From the NCBI RefSeq assembly GCF_000733755.1, contig NZ_JPOF01000002.1:124001-188000 (forward strand): 64,000 nt of DNA, read 5' to 3'. The notes beneath the pieces were generated by a model that worked only from the letters and a program-made list of their open reading frames with translations, was not told the origin of the DNA and made no database searches. Below, piece after piece: positions 9,399 to 17,618 of the stretch. The stretch comes from Lachnoclostridium phytofermentans. Its GTDB lineage: Bacteria; Bacillota; Clostridia; Lachnospirales; Lachnospiraceae. How positions within the stretch are numbered: the stretch's first letter is position 1; each line of letters opens with the position of its first letter. Position numbers and translations under genes: made by a program.

Positions 9399-10427
9399 TT
9401 ACATTCCTCCCTTTCGAAAGAGTGTGTAAAATCCATACATAGTACAAGCAACAACCAGACCAACCGCTACATTAAGAGGTAAAATCAGTCCACTACTTAA
9501 GATATTACCAGGAATTCCTTTTGGAATTCCACTCTCTAGGTGATTTGCTCCTGTATAAAAGGAATAACTTTTTGCACATGCATAGAATAATAATGCACCG
9601 ACCGTTATTCTTTGATATGTTTTATAAGTAAAGAATTTTTCTATCTTTTCATAACCGAATGCATTTAAGTAAAGAATTAGGCCAGCACCAATGATTGCAC
9701 CTCCTGAGAATCCACCACCAGGGGATAGGTGACCATTTAATACTACATAAATTCCATAGATAATAATTGGTGGTATCAGTAGGGATGCTATCTTTTGTAA
9801 AATCTTATCGTTTTTCGGTTCAAACTTACGATCATCTTCCTCAGCTTCTGCTTTTTCCGTAGGTTTTTTTCCATTCTTACTATGGTCAATGCGCAATAGT
9901 ATTAATACACAACATGCTGCAATGAATAATACATGGGACTCTCCCAGTGTATCAAAAGCACGATAGTCAAGGATCATACCTGCAACAAAATTGATTGCGC
10001 CGGTTTCTTCAATACCCTTTTCAATATAGCGTTTTGGTACCTCATTGTTGTTAGGATTTGATGCATCACCAAAGGTTGGAAGATAAGAAACTGTCATTAA
10101 TAAAACTGATATAATACATACACAGAATAGCACTGCAAGAATTCGATATATATGTGTAAATATTTTAATGCCTTTCGTTTGAGGCCATTTTTCATATTTT
10201 CGGTACAATGCCTCAATGCTTCTCTTTCGTTCTTTCTGAATGCGGTCCTCTAAATCAGTTATCGTCGCTTCAAATTGTTCGTTACGCTCTTTATCCTCTT
10301 GCGAGGCTTCGCGAATTTCTTCTTCATGTTTTGATAAATTTGGATTATCTGAGATTTCTTCCCCATTTACAAAGCGCTCAATTTTTCTCCACTTACTAGC
10401 TTCATAATTTGGATTAAGCTTGCTCAT
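9399..10427 (-). CDS. mrpB: Fused MrpA C-terminal (MbhE-like) + MrpB (MnhB) subunit with charged N-terminal extension
   Basis: 342 residues in three parts. Residues 1-~88 are hydrophilic and highly charged, with coiled-coil-like spacing (EEEIREASQEDKERNEQF, then LEDRIQKERKRSIEALY). Residues ~90-185 resemble the last part of MrpA (MbhE): membrane helices around a loop with DYRAFDTLGESHVL, like the RGFDTxGE motif of MrpA. Residues ~205-342 are the MnhB domain (LIPPIIIYGIYVVLNGH, then SPGGGFSGGAIIGAGLILY). Classical MrpB is ~140 residues and has no such extension. The start (GGAGG, 9 bases before ATG 10427) overlaps the preceding gene by 14 bases, which suggests translational coupling. Confidence 0.88.
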   Translation of the reverse strand: MSKLNPNYEASKWRKIERFVNGEEISDNPNLSKHEEEIREASQEDKERNEQFEATITDLEDRIQKERKRSIEALYRKYEKWPQTKGIKIFTHIYRILAVLFCVCIISVLLMTVSYLPTFGDASNPNNNEVPKRYIEKGIEETGAINFVAGMILDYRAFDTLGESHVLFIAACCVLILLRIDHSKNGKKPTEKAEAEEDDRKFEPKNDKILQKIASLLIPPIIIYGIYVVLNGHLSPGGGFSGGAIIGAGLILYLNAFGYEKIEKFFTYKTYQRITVGALLFYACAKSYSFYTGANHLESGIPKGIPGNILSSGLILPLNVAVGLVVACTMYGFYTLFRKGGM

Positions 10428-10674
10428 CGTTATCTTCCTCCTTCATCGCGCGTATTTTCTTTAAAGTTACAAAAAATAGAACACTCGTAACTCCGGCACC
10501 TACTGCTGCTTCTGTTATTGCAAGATCTGGAGATTTTAACAAAATCCAGATAATGGACATAATTAAGCTATAGGACATAAAGATTATAATAGTAGTCAGC
10601 AGGTTCTTACTAAAAGAAACTGCAATTGCACAAACAATTAAAAATAATAGTAAAATAATTTCAAACACTTCCAT
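10414..10674 (-). CDS. DUF4040 / MbhD-like subunit (equivalent of a central MrpA segment)
   Basis: 86 residues with three hydrophobic helices and the conserved DLAITEAAVGAGVTSVLFFVT stretch typical of the DUF4040 domain. That domain lies in the C-terminal part of MrpA and is the stand-alone MbhD of membrane-bound hydrogenases. Its ATG shares one base with the mrpG stop (TAATG), and it overlaps the next gene by 14 bases. Its presence as a separate gene shows that the MrpA region is split here, in the order known from Mbh/Mbx complexes rather than the fused MrpA of Bacillus. Confidence 0.85.
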   Translation of the reverse strand: MEVFEIILLLFLIVCAIAVSFSKNLLTTIIIFMSYSLIMSIIWILLKSPDLAITEAAVGAGVTSVLFFVTLKKIRAMKEEDNDEQA

Positions 10675-10994
10675 TATTCTACCACCTCACATTCTTCTTT
10701 TAACTTTTTATTTGTTGTAACCTCAAGTCTTGCAAGCAAATGGCTACTAACTGGGCTCGCGAACCACAGAAATACAATGATTAAAAGAAGTTTTAAAGAA
10801 CCAAAATTCCACCCATTTAATATGATTAGGCCGAAAAGTACAAGTAAAATAGCTAGTGTATCGTTTAACGCTGCTGCATGCATTCGATTCAAAACAAACT
10901 TTAGTTTGAATATACCAAAAGTCGCAATTCCAGCAACGATCAAACCACCTAGAATAAAAATTGCTCCTAGTATGAACTGTATCCACTCAATCAT
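10674..10994 (-). CDS. mrpG: Mrp antiporter subunit G
   Basis: 106 residues, three membrane helices; MnhG/PhaG family. Evidence is the ILGGLIVAGIATFGIFKLK start, the LNRMHAAALNDTLAILLVLFG motif (family R-M-HAAa...DTLg) and the ending WFASPVSSHLLARL (family P.ssH...a). The gene overlaps the mrpF end by 8 bases and the next start by 1 base. Small subunit of the cation/proton antiporter complex with no catalytic role assigned on its own. Confidence 0.92.
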   Translation of the reverse strand: MIEWIQFILGAIFILGGLIVAGIATFGIFKLKFVLNRMHAAALNDTLAILLVLFGLIILNGWNFGSLKLLLIIVFLWFASPVSSHLLARLEVTTNKKLKEECEVVE

Positions 10995-11307
10995 TTTTAC
11001 TTTCCTCCTTCGCTTTTTCTATTCTTTCTTGGTATACACCTAGGTATACCTTAGTTAATACGACGACTGCAAGGAAGCTTATCATAGCATAAATAATCGA
11101 AACATCAAGAAGATATCCTTCCTTCATGTAAATTGCAAGGATAGCAATTATCATAATCGTCATAGTTCCAATCATATTAATCGCAACAATACGGTCCGCA
11201 ATCGCCGGTCCAATGATTGCACGAATGAGACAACAAAAAATCATAATCGCCAATAGAATAATTGCACCCAAATACAAATATTCATATGCACTCTCTAATG
11301 CCTGCAT
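10987..11307 (-). CDS. mrpF: Mrp antiporter subunit F
   Basis: 106 residues, three membrane helices; MnhF/PhaF family. The segment CCLIRAIIGPAIADRIVAINMIGT matches the strongly conserved R...GP...DRi.a.n..gt of MrpF, followed by YLLDVSIIYAMISFLAVVVLTK (family DvaivyAllsfl). It lies 8 bases after mrpE and overlaps mrpG, so the three small subunits are tightly coupled. Confidence 0.92.
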   Translation of the reverse strand: MQALESAYEYLYLGAIILLAIMIFCCLIRAIIGPAIADRIVAINMIGTMTIMIIAILAIYMKEGYLLDVSIIYAMISFLAVVVLTKVYLGVYQERIEKAKEESKND

Positions 11308-11315
11308 CTGCCTTC

Positions 11316-11777
11316 CTACCTTTCTTCCATTTTCTTTAACTGCTTTACAAATACTGAAGAATCTATTCCTTTTGCAAGCTCCTTATCCAGGCAATGAACT
11401 ACATATTCATCTTCCTCTAACGTCACTGTAATTGTTCCTGGCGTTAATGTAATGGAATTTGCCAGAGTTACTCTAGATGATTCTTTTTTTAGATCCGTTT
11501 TAAAATGAATCAATTCTGGTTCAATCTCATAACGAGAGGACAGAATCAGAGACATCACTTGAAAATTCGCTTTTGCAATTTCACAAATTAATGTGAATAC
11601 ATATCGAATCCCAAAAAAGAAATTTTTAAATAAACGTAGCTCTGATCTTGGATTGTAGTCCATGAACTTACAGATAAAATAGAACATAGCTAAAGAAATG
11701 AAGAATCCGAACACTGCAATTTCAATTGTCAGACGTCCATTAAAGATTACCCATAAAATAAAGAATAACAAGAACAT
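11316..11777 (-). CDS. mrpE: Mrp antiporter subunit E, first gene of the operon
   Basis: 153 residues, MnhE/MrpE family. Two N-terminal membrane helices are followed by a cytosolic domain with ANFQVMSLILSSRYEIEPEL, the ANSITLTPGTITVTLEEDEY motif (MrpE: NsItLtPGTltv) and HCLD. AAAGGAG stands before ATG 11777. Gene order E-F-G-(DUF4040)-B-C-D differs from Bacillus A-B-C-D-E-F-G and matches the Mbh-type arrangement. No hydrogenase or oxidoreductase subunit accompanies the operon in the window. Confidence 0.92.
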   Translation of the reverse strand: MFLLFFILWVIFNGRLTIEIAVFGFFISLAMFYFICKFMDYNPRSELRLFKNFFFGIRYVFTLICEIAKANFQVMSLILSSRYEIEPELIHFKTDLKKESSRVTLANSITLTPGTITVTLEEDEYVVHCLDKELAKGIDSSVFVKQLKKMEER

Positions 11778-11902
11778 ATTTTTTTACTCCTTTTTTTCTT
11801 ATGTACAATCATTCTTAATATAAAGGAATCGATATGATGATATGATTCCTACCCTAAATTAGGAAAATGATTGAACCTTCACCTTAGTTTCTTCCCATTT
11901 TA

Positions 11903-11931
11903 TATATATTTTGTATTGATACAAAATCCAA
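11903..11931 (-). promoter_or_regulatory. Candidate promoter of the mrp operon with an 18-bp palindrome in the spacer
   Basis: On the minus strand TTGGAT (11926-11931), a 17-base spacer and TATATA (11903-11908). The spacer and adjoining base are TTTTGTATTGATACAAAA (11909-11926), a perfect palindrome that could be a repressor site. The rest of 11778-12244 (467 bases) holds only a weak 64-codon frame that I do not accept as a gene. Confidence 0.5.
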
Positions 11932-12244
11932 CTAATGTTACCACTAACGTTTCATAATGTCAATGAACGATTTTCTACCAAGGGTGTAACATACTTGTAA
12001 GTCTTGAAACATCATACAAGTTCCCCTAAAAATAGTATAATTACTACTTTTACTGTAGGTTATCTTAAATTTTTCTACCAAAAGAAGGAATAAAATGCAT
12101 GAAAATAAGACAAGAACAAACGAAAATTCATACAGCATTAATAGCTTATTATAGAATTCCCGATATTTCTCGTCTTATTTTAGGAAACACTTATTCTTAA
12201 GTAATACTTTTATAACATAAAGATTCGTATTAACTTACTTTTAT

Positions 12245-12580
12245 TTATACTTCCATTTTGTCATTTGTATTAGTTTCCTCATTTTTTATCTCCCAATGGA
12301 TTAAAAACGTTAAAGAAGCTCGTAATAATATTATACCGCCAACGATAAGGACTTCCTTAAAGTCTCTTAAAACTACCGTACGCAATATCTCACTTCCAAG
12401 CTTAAACTCTAGCCCCATTGCCATACCTTTCGCAAGATTTAGCCTGGTAAACTCATTTTTCCGGAAATACTGGAATACCCCTCGGATACCCGATATAATC
12501 AAAACTAATACACCTATATACTCAAATAACAGTATAGCTATTTCTACGATGACCATTAACGTTTCATGCAAAAATTCCAT
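12245..12580 (-). CDS. DUF1622 small membrane protein
   Basis: 111 residues with hydrophobic segments at about 8-32 and 75-95, and a central LAKGMAMGLEFKLGSEILRT block that I recognise from the DUF1622 family; function unknown. An AAGGGAAGG ribosome-binding site precedes ATG 12580. It lies 45 bases after the alcohol dehydrogenase, so the two may be co-transcribed. About 470 bases separate it from the mrp operon. The family match is from memory of the motif and should be treated as likely rather than certain. Confidence 0.7.
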   Translation of the reverse strand: MEFLHETLMVIVEIAILLFEYIGVLVLIISGIRGVFQYFRKNEFTRLNLAKGMAMGLEFKLGSEILRTVVLRDFKEVLIVGGIILLRASLTFLIHWEIKNEETNTNDKMEV

Positions 12581-12625
12581 GGCCTTCCCTTTCTACTGGA
12601 CCCATATTTTTCTTATGCTTGCTAA

Positions 12626-13789
12626 TTATGATAAGCAATTTTTTAGGATATTAATTACATCTTCTTTCTTTAAGGATACATAGGCGTTCTCTAAGCCACC
12701 AAATTTTACTGCTTTTTCTGCCATAATCTCTATCTTGGAATCATCGATTCCTACTTCGCTTAACGTCATTGGAATGCCAATTTCTTTAAAGAACTCTTCT
12801 GTTTTGTCGATAGCCTTATGAGCCATAGCAAATTTATCTTCTTCCATTGGTAAATCCCAAACATTATGACCGTAAGTTACAAATTGATCTACCGTATCCT
12901 GATTTAATATATATCTCATCCAGCGAGGTGTTACTATTGCAAGACCTACACCATGAGTAATATCATAGAATGCACTTAATTCATGCTCAATTGGGTGGCA
13001 AGTCCAAGAGTGTTCTTTACCACTACCAGTTAATCCATTTAATGCCATACTGCTCGCCCACATTAAGTTTGCTCTTGCTTCATAATTATCAGGTTCTTGT
13101 AAAGCAATCTTACAATACTTAATACAAGCCTTTAAAATTCCTTCCGAAAAGCGGTCTTGAATAAACGCATCCTTTTCTCTACTAAAATATGCTTCAAAAA
13201 TATGAGACATGATATCTGCAGTTCCTGCAGCTGTCTGAATTGCTGGTAAAGTATAAAGATATGTTGGGTCTAAAATAGACGCTTGCGGAATCATAAGTCT
13301 TGAAGAAGTTCCAAACTTCTCATTTGTCTCTAAATTAGAAATAACAGCATTCTTATTCATCTCAGAGCCAGTAGCTGCCAATGTTAATATAGTTACAATT
13401 GGTAGTACTTCTTTTATAAGACTTCCATCCAGTACAAGATCCCATGGATCTTTATCATAATAAGCACCCGCTGCAATCACCTTACTACAGTCAATGGTGC
13501 TTCCTCCCCCCACTGCAAGTATAACATCAACATTATGTTCCTTACATAATCTTACACCTTCTCGAACCGTTGTAATTCTAGGATTAGGTTCAACCCCAGA
13601 AAGCTCGATTATGTTCCAATTTTTTAACAAAGAATATACTTTGTCGTAAATCCCATTTTTCTTAATACTGCCGCCACCATAAACCAAAAGAACGGTTTTA
13701 CCATAGGCATCCATTACCTCAGGTAGTTGTTCAATCTGATCCTTACCAAATAACATCTTTGTGTAAGCGTGAAAAATAAAATTTTGCAT
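12626..13789 (-). CDS. Iron-containing alcohol dehydrogenase (butanol dehydrogenase, BDH/YqhD type)
   Basis: 387 residues, group III iron-dependent dehydrogenase that reduces aldehydes (acetaldehyde, butyraldehyde) with NAD(P)H in the cytoplasm. The nucleotide-binding part has LLVYGGGSIKKNG and VILAVGGGSTIDCSKVIAAG. The metal site is visible as Asp and His in GTADIMSHIFEAYF and His residues in GKEHSWTCHPIEHELSAFYD and ITHGVGLAI. ATG 13789 is chosen because GGAGG stands 5 bases before it, although the frame extends upstream to 13822. A fermentative alcohol-forming role fits an anaerobic sugar user, and the neighbouring sugar importer supports this. The upstream leader contains a hairpin-rich repeat. 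Confidence 0.92.
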   Translation of the reverse strand: MQNFIFHAYTKMLFGKDQIEQLPEVMDAYGKTVLLVYGGGSIKKNGIYDKVYSLLKNWNIIELSGVEPNPRITTVREGVRLCKEHNVDVILAVGGGSTIDCSKVIAAGAYYDKDPWDLVLDGSLIKEVLPIVTILTLAATGSEMNKNAVISNLETNEKFGTSSRLMIPQASILDPTYLYTLPAIQTAAGTADIMSHIFEAYFSREKDAFIQDRFSEGILKACIKYCKIALQEPDNYEARANLMWASSMALNGLTGSGKEHSWTCHPIEHELSAFYDITHGVGLAIVTPRWMRYILNQDTVDQFVTYGHNVWDLPMEEDKFAMAHKAIDKTEEFFKEIGIPMTLSEVGIDDSKIEIMAEKAVKFGGLENAYVSLKKEDVINILKNCLS

Positions 13790-13928
13790 ACTAACCTCCA
13801 TTCCTGCGCAAGTTATCAGCACATCTGAAGTTTGACTTAGGATTCACAGAGTGAACTACTGTCAATCACACCTTCCCTAGCTATCGCGCATATCACTGTT
13901 TGTGCCATGTAATATTAACACAAACTTC
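13790..13928 (-). repeat. Leader hairpin element before the alcohol dehydrogenase gene
   Basis: Read on the minus strand: GAAGTTTGTG...CACAAAC hairpin (13898-13928), then ATATGCGCGATAGC, a second CAAACTTC copy (13827-13834), GATGTGC and TTGCGCA (13805-13811), then GGAATGGAGG, which provides the ribosome-binding site. Shared pieces recur before 21773, 35113, 41684 and 45888. This copy looks like two nested or tandem units. Confidence 0.6.
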
Positions 13929-13971
13929 ATAATAAAAAAACTCATATTTTACTTTTTAAAACATCGTTAAA

Positions 13972-14007
13972 GTAAAATAGTTATAGCTTACGCTATAACT
14001 ATTTTAC
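13972..14007 (-). terminator. Strong hairpin downstream of the sugar ABC transporter operon
   Basis: Perfect 16-bp inverted repeat (GTAAAATAGTTATAGC 13972-13987, GCTATAACTATTTTAC 13992-14007) with a 4-base loop, 67 bases after the stop of the last permease gene. The following U-tract is weak, so it may act as a 3' end stabiliser rather than a strong terminator. Confidence 0.6.
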
Positions 14008-14073
14008 CTTGTTTTACTATGAAATTCAAGCAGTGGGAGGAACCACTTATTTCTGTAATAAATTAACATATAT

Positions 14074-14940
14074 TTAGCCTTTTACACTACCAAGTGTAAT
14101 CCCACGAATAATAAACTTTGATAAAAGAAGATAAACAAAAATTAATGGTAAAATTGTGACTGCCAGCAACATATAAACTTTACCCATATCGAATTTTGCA
14201 TAATCCGCACTACGTAACTGTGCAACCAAGATCGGCAGTGTTTTCTTCTCATTTGACTCTAATATTAAAGCTGGCATGAAGTAATTATTCCAGGAACCTA
14301 CAAAGGTAAATATTGCTTGAACTGCCATGGACGGTTTCAAAATTGGGAATATTACTTTATTGAAATTATAAAATTCATTACCACCATCAATACGTGCTGC
14401 TTCTACAATCTCAAGAGGAAGGGAGCTCTCCATGTTTTGTTTAATAAAGAAAAATGACATAGGAGCTGCAATTCCTGGAAGAATCAAAGGCCAGAAGGTA
14501 TCATTTAAACCAAAATCTCTCATAAGATTAACAAAACCTAACGCTGAAACTTGTGTTGGCACCATCATAATCAATAAGATGAAAGTATACGCAAGTTTCT
14601 TAAATTTAAAACTATATGCATAGATTCCGTATGCCGTTAACGCTGAGAAGTAAATAGTTAAAAATGCCGAGCAAGTTGATACAAATAAGCTATTTCCTAG
14701 CGATCGTAATACCGGCATATTAGGATCTTCATATAAATTTCTAAAATTAGTAACTAAGGATGAACCAGGAAGTAATGTAAAAGAGGATTGTATCTCTGCA
14801 TGTGATCTTGTTGCATTAATCATCATTAAATAGAAAGGAAATAATGAAATTAAAGCGGCAATGATCAGACAAATATAACAAATAATTCTATGTACTGTTA
14901 ACCCTGCACTGCTGTTTCTTTTTGAAGTCTTCTTACTCAT
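14074..14940 (-). CDS. Carbohydrate ABC transporter permease, MalG/CUT1 type
   Basis: 288 residues with six predicted membrane helices after a cytosolic, positively charged N-terminus. The EAA loop that docks the ATPase is EAARIDGGNEFYNFNKVIF, followed by P.LKPS, and the C-terminus is the family-typical ...GLTLGSVKG (here RGITLGSVKG). GGAGG precedes ATG 14940, 2 bases after the stop of the other permease, so the two are co-translated. It forms the import channel with that permease. No ATPase gene is nearby; CUT1 importers often share a distant MsmK/MsiK-like ATPase. Confidence 0.93.
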   Translation of the reverse strand: MSKKTSKRNSSAGLTVHRIICYICLIIAALISLFPFYLMMINATRSHAEIQSSFTLLPGSSLVTNFRNLYEDPNMPVLRSLGNSLFVSTCSAFLTIYFSALTAYGIYAYSFKFKKLAYTFILLIMMVPTQVSALGFVNLMRDFGLNDTFWPLILPGIAAPMSFFFIKQNMESSLPLEIVEAARIDGGNEFYNFNKVIFPILKPSMAVQAIFTFVGSWNNYFMPALILESNEKKTLPILVAQLRSADYAKFDMGKVYMLLAVTILPLIFVYLLLSKFIIRGITLGSVKG

Positions 14941-14942
14941 AA

Positions 14943-15896
14943 TCAGTCTCCTCCTTTCGATTTCTTACGATCACGTAAGGAGAGGAATACGAGAAAACTT
15001 AAAATAGCTGCAATAAAGAATAAGATTACAGATACTGCACCGCCCTTACCATAGTTCTTACTGAAAAGATGTTCATTTAATAGCATAATAACTGTTTTAG
15101 ACGTATTGTTTGGAGCCCCAGATCCAGCAGTTAATAATTGTGGAATATCAAACATCTGAAGACCACCAATCATAGCGGTGATTAAGACATACAGTAAGAT
15201 AGGTTTTAATAGCGGTAACGTTACATAACGGAACGTTTGAGTTCCTTTGGCACCATCAATCTGAGATGCTTCATAAAGAGAAGTATCAATTCCCATAATA
15301 CCAGCCATTAAAATAATCGTTGTATTACCATACCACATTAAAAAGTTGATAAATGCAGCTATCCCTCTAACACCACCAGTACTAGAAAAAAATCGAAAGA
15401 TGGAGGTGCTCTGCATTTCAAAATATTCTTTGTTATTCGTTATATGTGCCAATATCGTATTAATAGGACCACGATCTGAAAAAAGAGCAAAGAATAATAC
15501 TGCAATTGAGGATGCCATAATAATATTAGGCATGTAAATTACAGTTTTAAAAAAACCGGTACCTTTCAAACGCAGTCTTAAATCTGTAAACCATAACGCA
15601 AACAAAAGAGCTAATAATATCTGCGGTATAAATCCCATGAACCAAATAATCAACGTGTTCATCAGAGTTTTTAAAAAGTCACTATTTAGAACTGCTTTAT
15701 AATTATCGAGACCGACAAAGTTAGGACCAACCTGTGTCAAACCATCTCTATAGTTTTCAAAGAAACTGTTATAAAAAGTTGAAATCAAAGGAAATAATGA
15801 AAATATAAAATAGGCAATGAAAAAGGGTGCAATGAAAATATAGCCCCATTTTGCATAACTTACACTTTTTCGTTTTGTTGAAGTAGATTTAGCCAT
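14943..15896 (-). CDS. Carbohydrate ABC transporter permease, MalF/CUT1 type
   Basis: 317 residues with about six membrane helices. Typical CUT1 features: the N-terminal YIFIAPFFIAYFIFSLFPL segment, FVGLDNYKAVL, and the EAA loop EASQIDGAKGTQTFRYVTLP followed by LLKPI. GAGGTGAAGAC precedes ATG 15896. It lies 234 bases downstream of the binding-protein gene, with a hairpin in between, and pairs with the MalG-type permease to import an oligosaccharide. The sugar cannot be deduced; a plant-derived oligosaccharide is a guess from the likely lifestyle. Confidence 0.93.
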   Translation of the reverse strand: MAKSTSTKRKSVSYAKWGYIFIAPFFIAYFIFSLFPLISTFYNSFFENYRDGLTQVGPNFVGLDNYKAVLNSDFLKTLMNTLIIWFMGFIPQILLALLFALWFTDLRLRLKGTGFFKTVIYMPNIIMASSIAVLFFALFSDRGPINTILAHITNNKEYFEMQSTSIFRFFSSTGGVRGIAAFINFLMWYGNTTIILMAGIMGIDTSLYEASQIDGAKGTQTFRYVTLPLLKPILLYVLITAMIGGLQMFDIPQLLTAGSGAPNNTSKTVIMLLNEHLFSKNYGKGGAVSVILFFIAAILSFLVFLSLRDRKKSKGGD

Positions 15897-16059
15897 GTCT
15901 TCACCTCACTTATGCAGCTGTACTGCAAATAAACCCTTTCCTTGTAGTCATAAGGGATAACCTTGCAATAAGGATGTTCCGATTCATCCTTTTAAGTAGT
16001 ACCCAGGAGAAATTATGAGAATATAGAATTTCCATCTTTGGTATCGATTTCTTTATCAC

Positions 16060-16091
16060 AAGTACAGGACGAGTATACCCGTCCTGTACTT
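16060..16091 (-). terminator. Intercistronic hairpin between binding-protein and permease genes
   Basis: Perfect 12-bp stem, AAGTACAGGACG (16060-16071) with CGTCCTGTACTT (16080-16091) and an 8-base loop, 40 bases after the stop of the binding-protein gene. There is no proper U-tract. Such hairpins usually protect the 3' end of the binding-protein mRNA or act as a partial terminator, so that binding protein exceeds permease. Confidence 0.6.
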
Positions 16092-16130
16092 ATGATTAGT
16101 AGTAGTTTCTACCTATGTAGAAAACGTTCC

Positions 16131-17510
16131 TTATCTTGATAATGCTGGGTATTTCTTAAGAGCACTTGTGTAGAAGTTCTCAAGAGCTGTATTATAATCT
16201 ACAGTTCCATCAAAGTAATCTTTGAATGCGCCCTGGAAGGATTCATTTAATCCCTGATCGTATGGACAAGTCTTGCTCATATCAATCTTCTCAGCTGCTG
16301 CTGATAATAAGGTTAAGTGATCCTGGCCATTTAAGAATGCAGAAGTATAACCTTCAGCAATAAGCTCTTTAACAGCTGCTTTGTTGTTAGTATAATCATC
16401 TTCACCCTTAGTAATGGACTTCATAACGTCTTTGTCACATGTTAATTTCTTCATAATATCTGCTACTAAATCTGTATTATCACTTCCGTTAGCTGCACAA
16501 ATCCATGTTCCACCCCAGTAATATGGCTGTGGTCCTTCACAAACTGCCCAGTCACCAAATGCTCCGTTACCTACTTCATACTTACCGCCATCATCTTTCT
16601 TAACTTCCATTGAGTAATCACGCATTGTAAATGCAATACCCCATGTGGAATAGAAGTAACCAAACACTGTACCAGTCTTAGACTGTCCTGCACCCCACTC
16701 TGTAGACCAAAGGGAAGTCTTAGCATTATATCCTTTATCTGTATAATTCTTTGTCTGCTCAACCCACTTTTGGATATTAGGATCGATAACGATCTTCTTG
16801 TTATCATCAACCCATTTACTTGCTACATTGTTAGAGAATGTTCTATAAGCATCGTCATAACCAGAAAGCATTGTGTACTTGCCACCGGATTTTTCATTAA
16901 TAGTTACTGCTGCCTGATCAAACTTATCCCAATCGCTTAATAATTTCTGGATTTCTACAGGATCGTCTGTACCAAATACTTCTTTCGCCATAGAACGTCT
17001 ATAAACGAAAAGGCCTGGTGTTGCCTGCCAGGAAACTGCCTTAAGAGCACCATTGCCATCCGTAGCGATGTCCTTGGTGTACTGATATTGATTGGAAAGG
17101 TCAGCATCGGTTAAGCCAATAGTCTTAACATCAAGAGCTGCATTAGGATCATTTACATACTTAAGAGCATAGTCAGCTTCGATTAAGAACAAGTCTAATT
17201 TTTCGGAAGCTTTGTTTTGTCCTGCTAATGCTTCGTCTAACTTGTTCTGGTATGCATTATCCTTTGATGGCGTACTAACCCATTCAATTTCAATACCATC
17301 TAACATAGTTCCTGCATTTGGCACATAGTATGTTTCAAAACGTTTTTGGAACTCATCATTCCAGCAATAAATTCTTAATGTTTTCTTTGATTTGTCACTG
17401 CTCTTCGTAGCAGAAGTTTGTTGGCCATCTTTCTTACCACAAGCTGCAAACATTGTGCAAACCATGATTAGAGCAAGAAGTAGAGCCAATGATCTTTTCA
17501 TTCTTCTCAT
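16131..17510 (-). CDS. Sugar ABC transporter substrate-binding lipoprotein (CUT1)
   Basis: 459 residues. Signal peptide MRRMKRSLALLLALIMVCTM ends in a lipobox with FAAC, so the mature protein begins at Cys24 and is lipid-anchored outside the membrane. A Ser/Thr/Lys linker leads to the mature fold (KTLRIYCWNDEFQKRFETYY). Trp/Tyr-rich stretches (EGPQPYYWGGTWICAANGSD; VSWQATPGLFVYRR) suit a sugar-stacking pocket. AAAGGAGGG precedes ATG 17510. First gene of the importer operon, just downstream of the LacI gene that probably regulates it. Lgt (37111-38028) would lipidate it. Substrate not identifiable. Confidence 0.92.
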   Translation of the reverse strand: MRRMKRSLALLLALIMVCTMFAACGKKDGQQTSATKSSDKSKKTLRIYCWNDEFQKRFETYYVPNAGTMLDGIEIEWVSTPSKDNAYQNKLDEALAGQNKASEKLDLFLIEADYALKYVNDPNAALDVKTIGLTDADLSNQYQYTKDIATDGNGALKAVSWQATPGLFVYRRSMAKEVFGTDDPVEIQKLLSDWDKFDQAAVTINEKSGGKYTMLSGYDDAYRTFSNNVASKWVDDNKKIVIDPNIQKWVEQTKNYTDKGYNAKTSLWSTEWGAGQSKTGTVFGYFYSTWGIAFTMRDYSMEVKKDDGGKYEVGNGAFGDWAVCEGPQPYYWGGTWICAANGSDNTDLVADIMKKLTCDKDVMKSITKGEDDYTNNKAAVKELIAEGYTSAFLNGQDHLTLLSAAAEKIDMSKTCPYDQGLNESFQGAFKDYFDGTVDYNTALENFYTSALKKYPALSR

Positions 17511-17572
17511 AACAAATACCCTCCTTTAATTATGACAAGTGATACGGTTCCCCCGTTCGACTTGTAGTGCAT

Positions 17573-17601
17573 TATATATTAATATATTAATGCCGTACCA
17601 A
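17573..17601 (-). promoter_or_regulatory. Candidate promoter of the sugar importer operon
   Basis: Minus-strand TTGGTA (17596-17601), a 17-base spacer and TATATA (17573-17578), just after the stop of the LacI gene and about 60 bases upstream of the binding-protein start. An A/T-rich palindromic stretch covers the -10 area. Consensus match is moderate. Confidence 0.45.
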
Positions 17602-17618
17602 ATGAACCAACCTTATGG

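Noticed and set aside
11944-12138. 64-codon minus-strand frame with a hydrophobic start between the mrp operon and the DUF1622 gene
   Set aside because: No ribosome-binding site, no family resemblance, basic and irregular C-terminus; likely chance.
12258-12683. 141-codon plus-strand frame opposite DUF1622
   Set aside because: Lies antisense to two supported genes and its codon pattern mirrors them.
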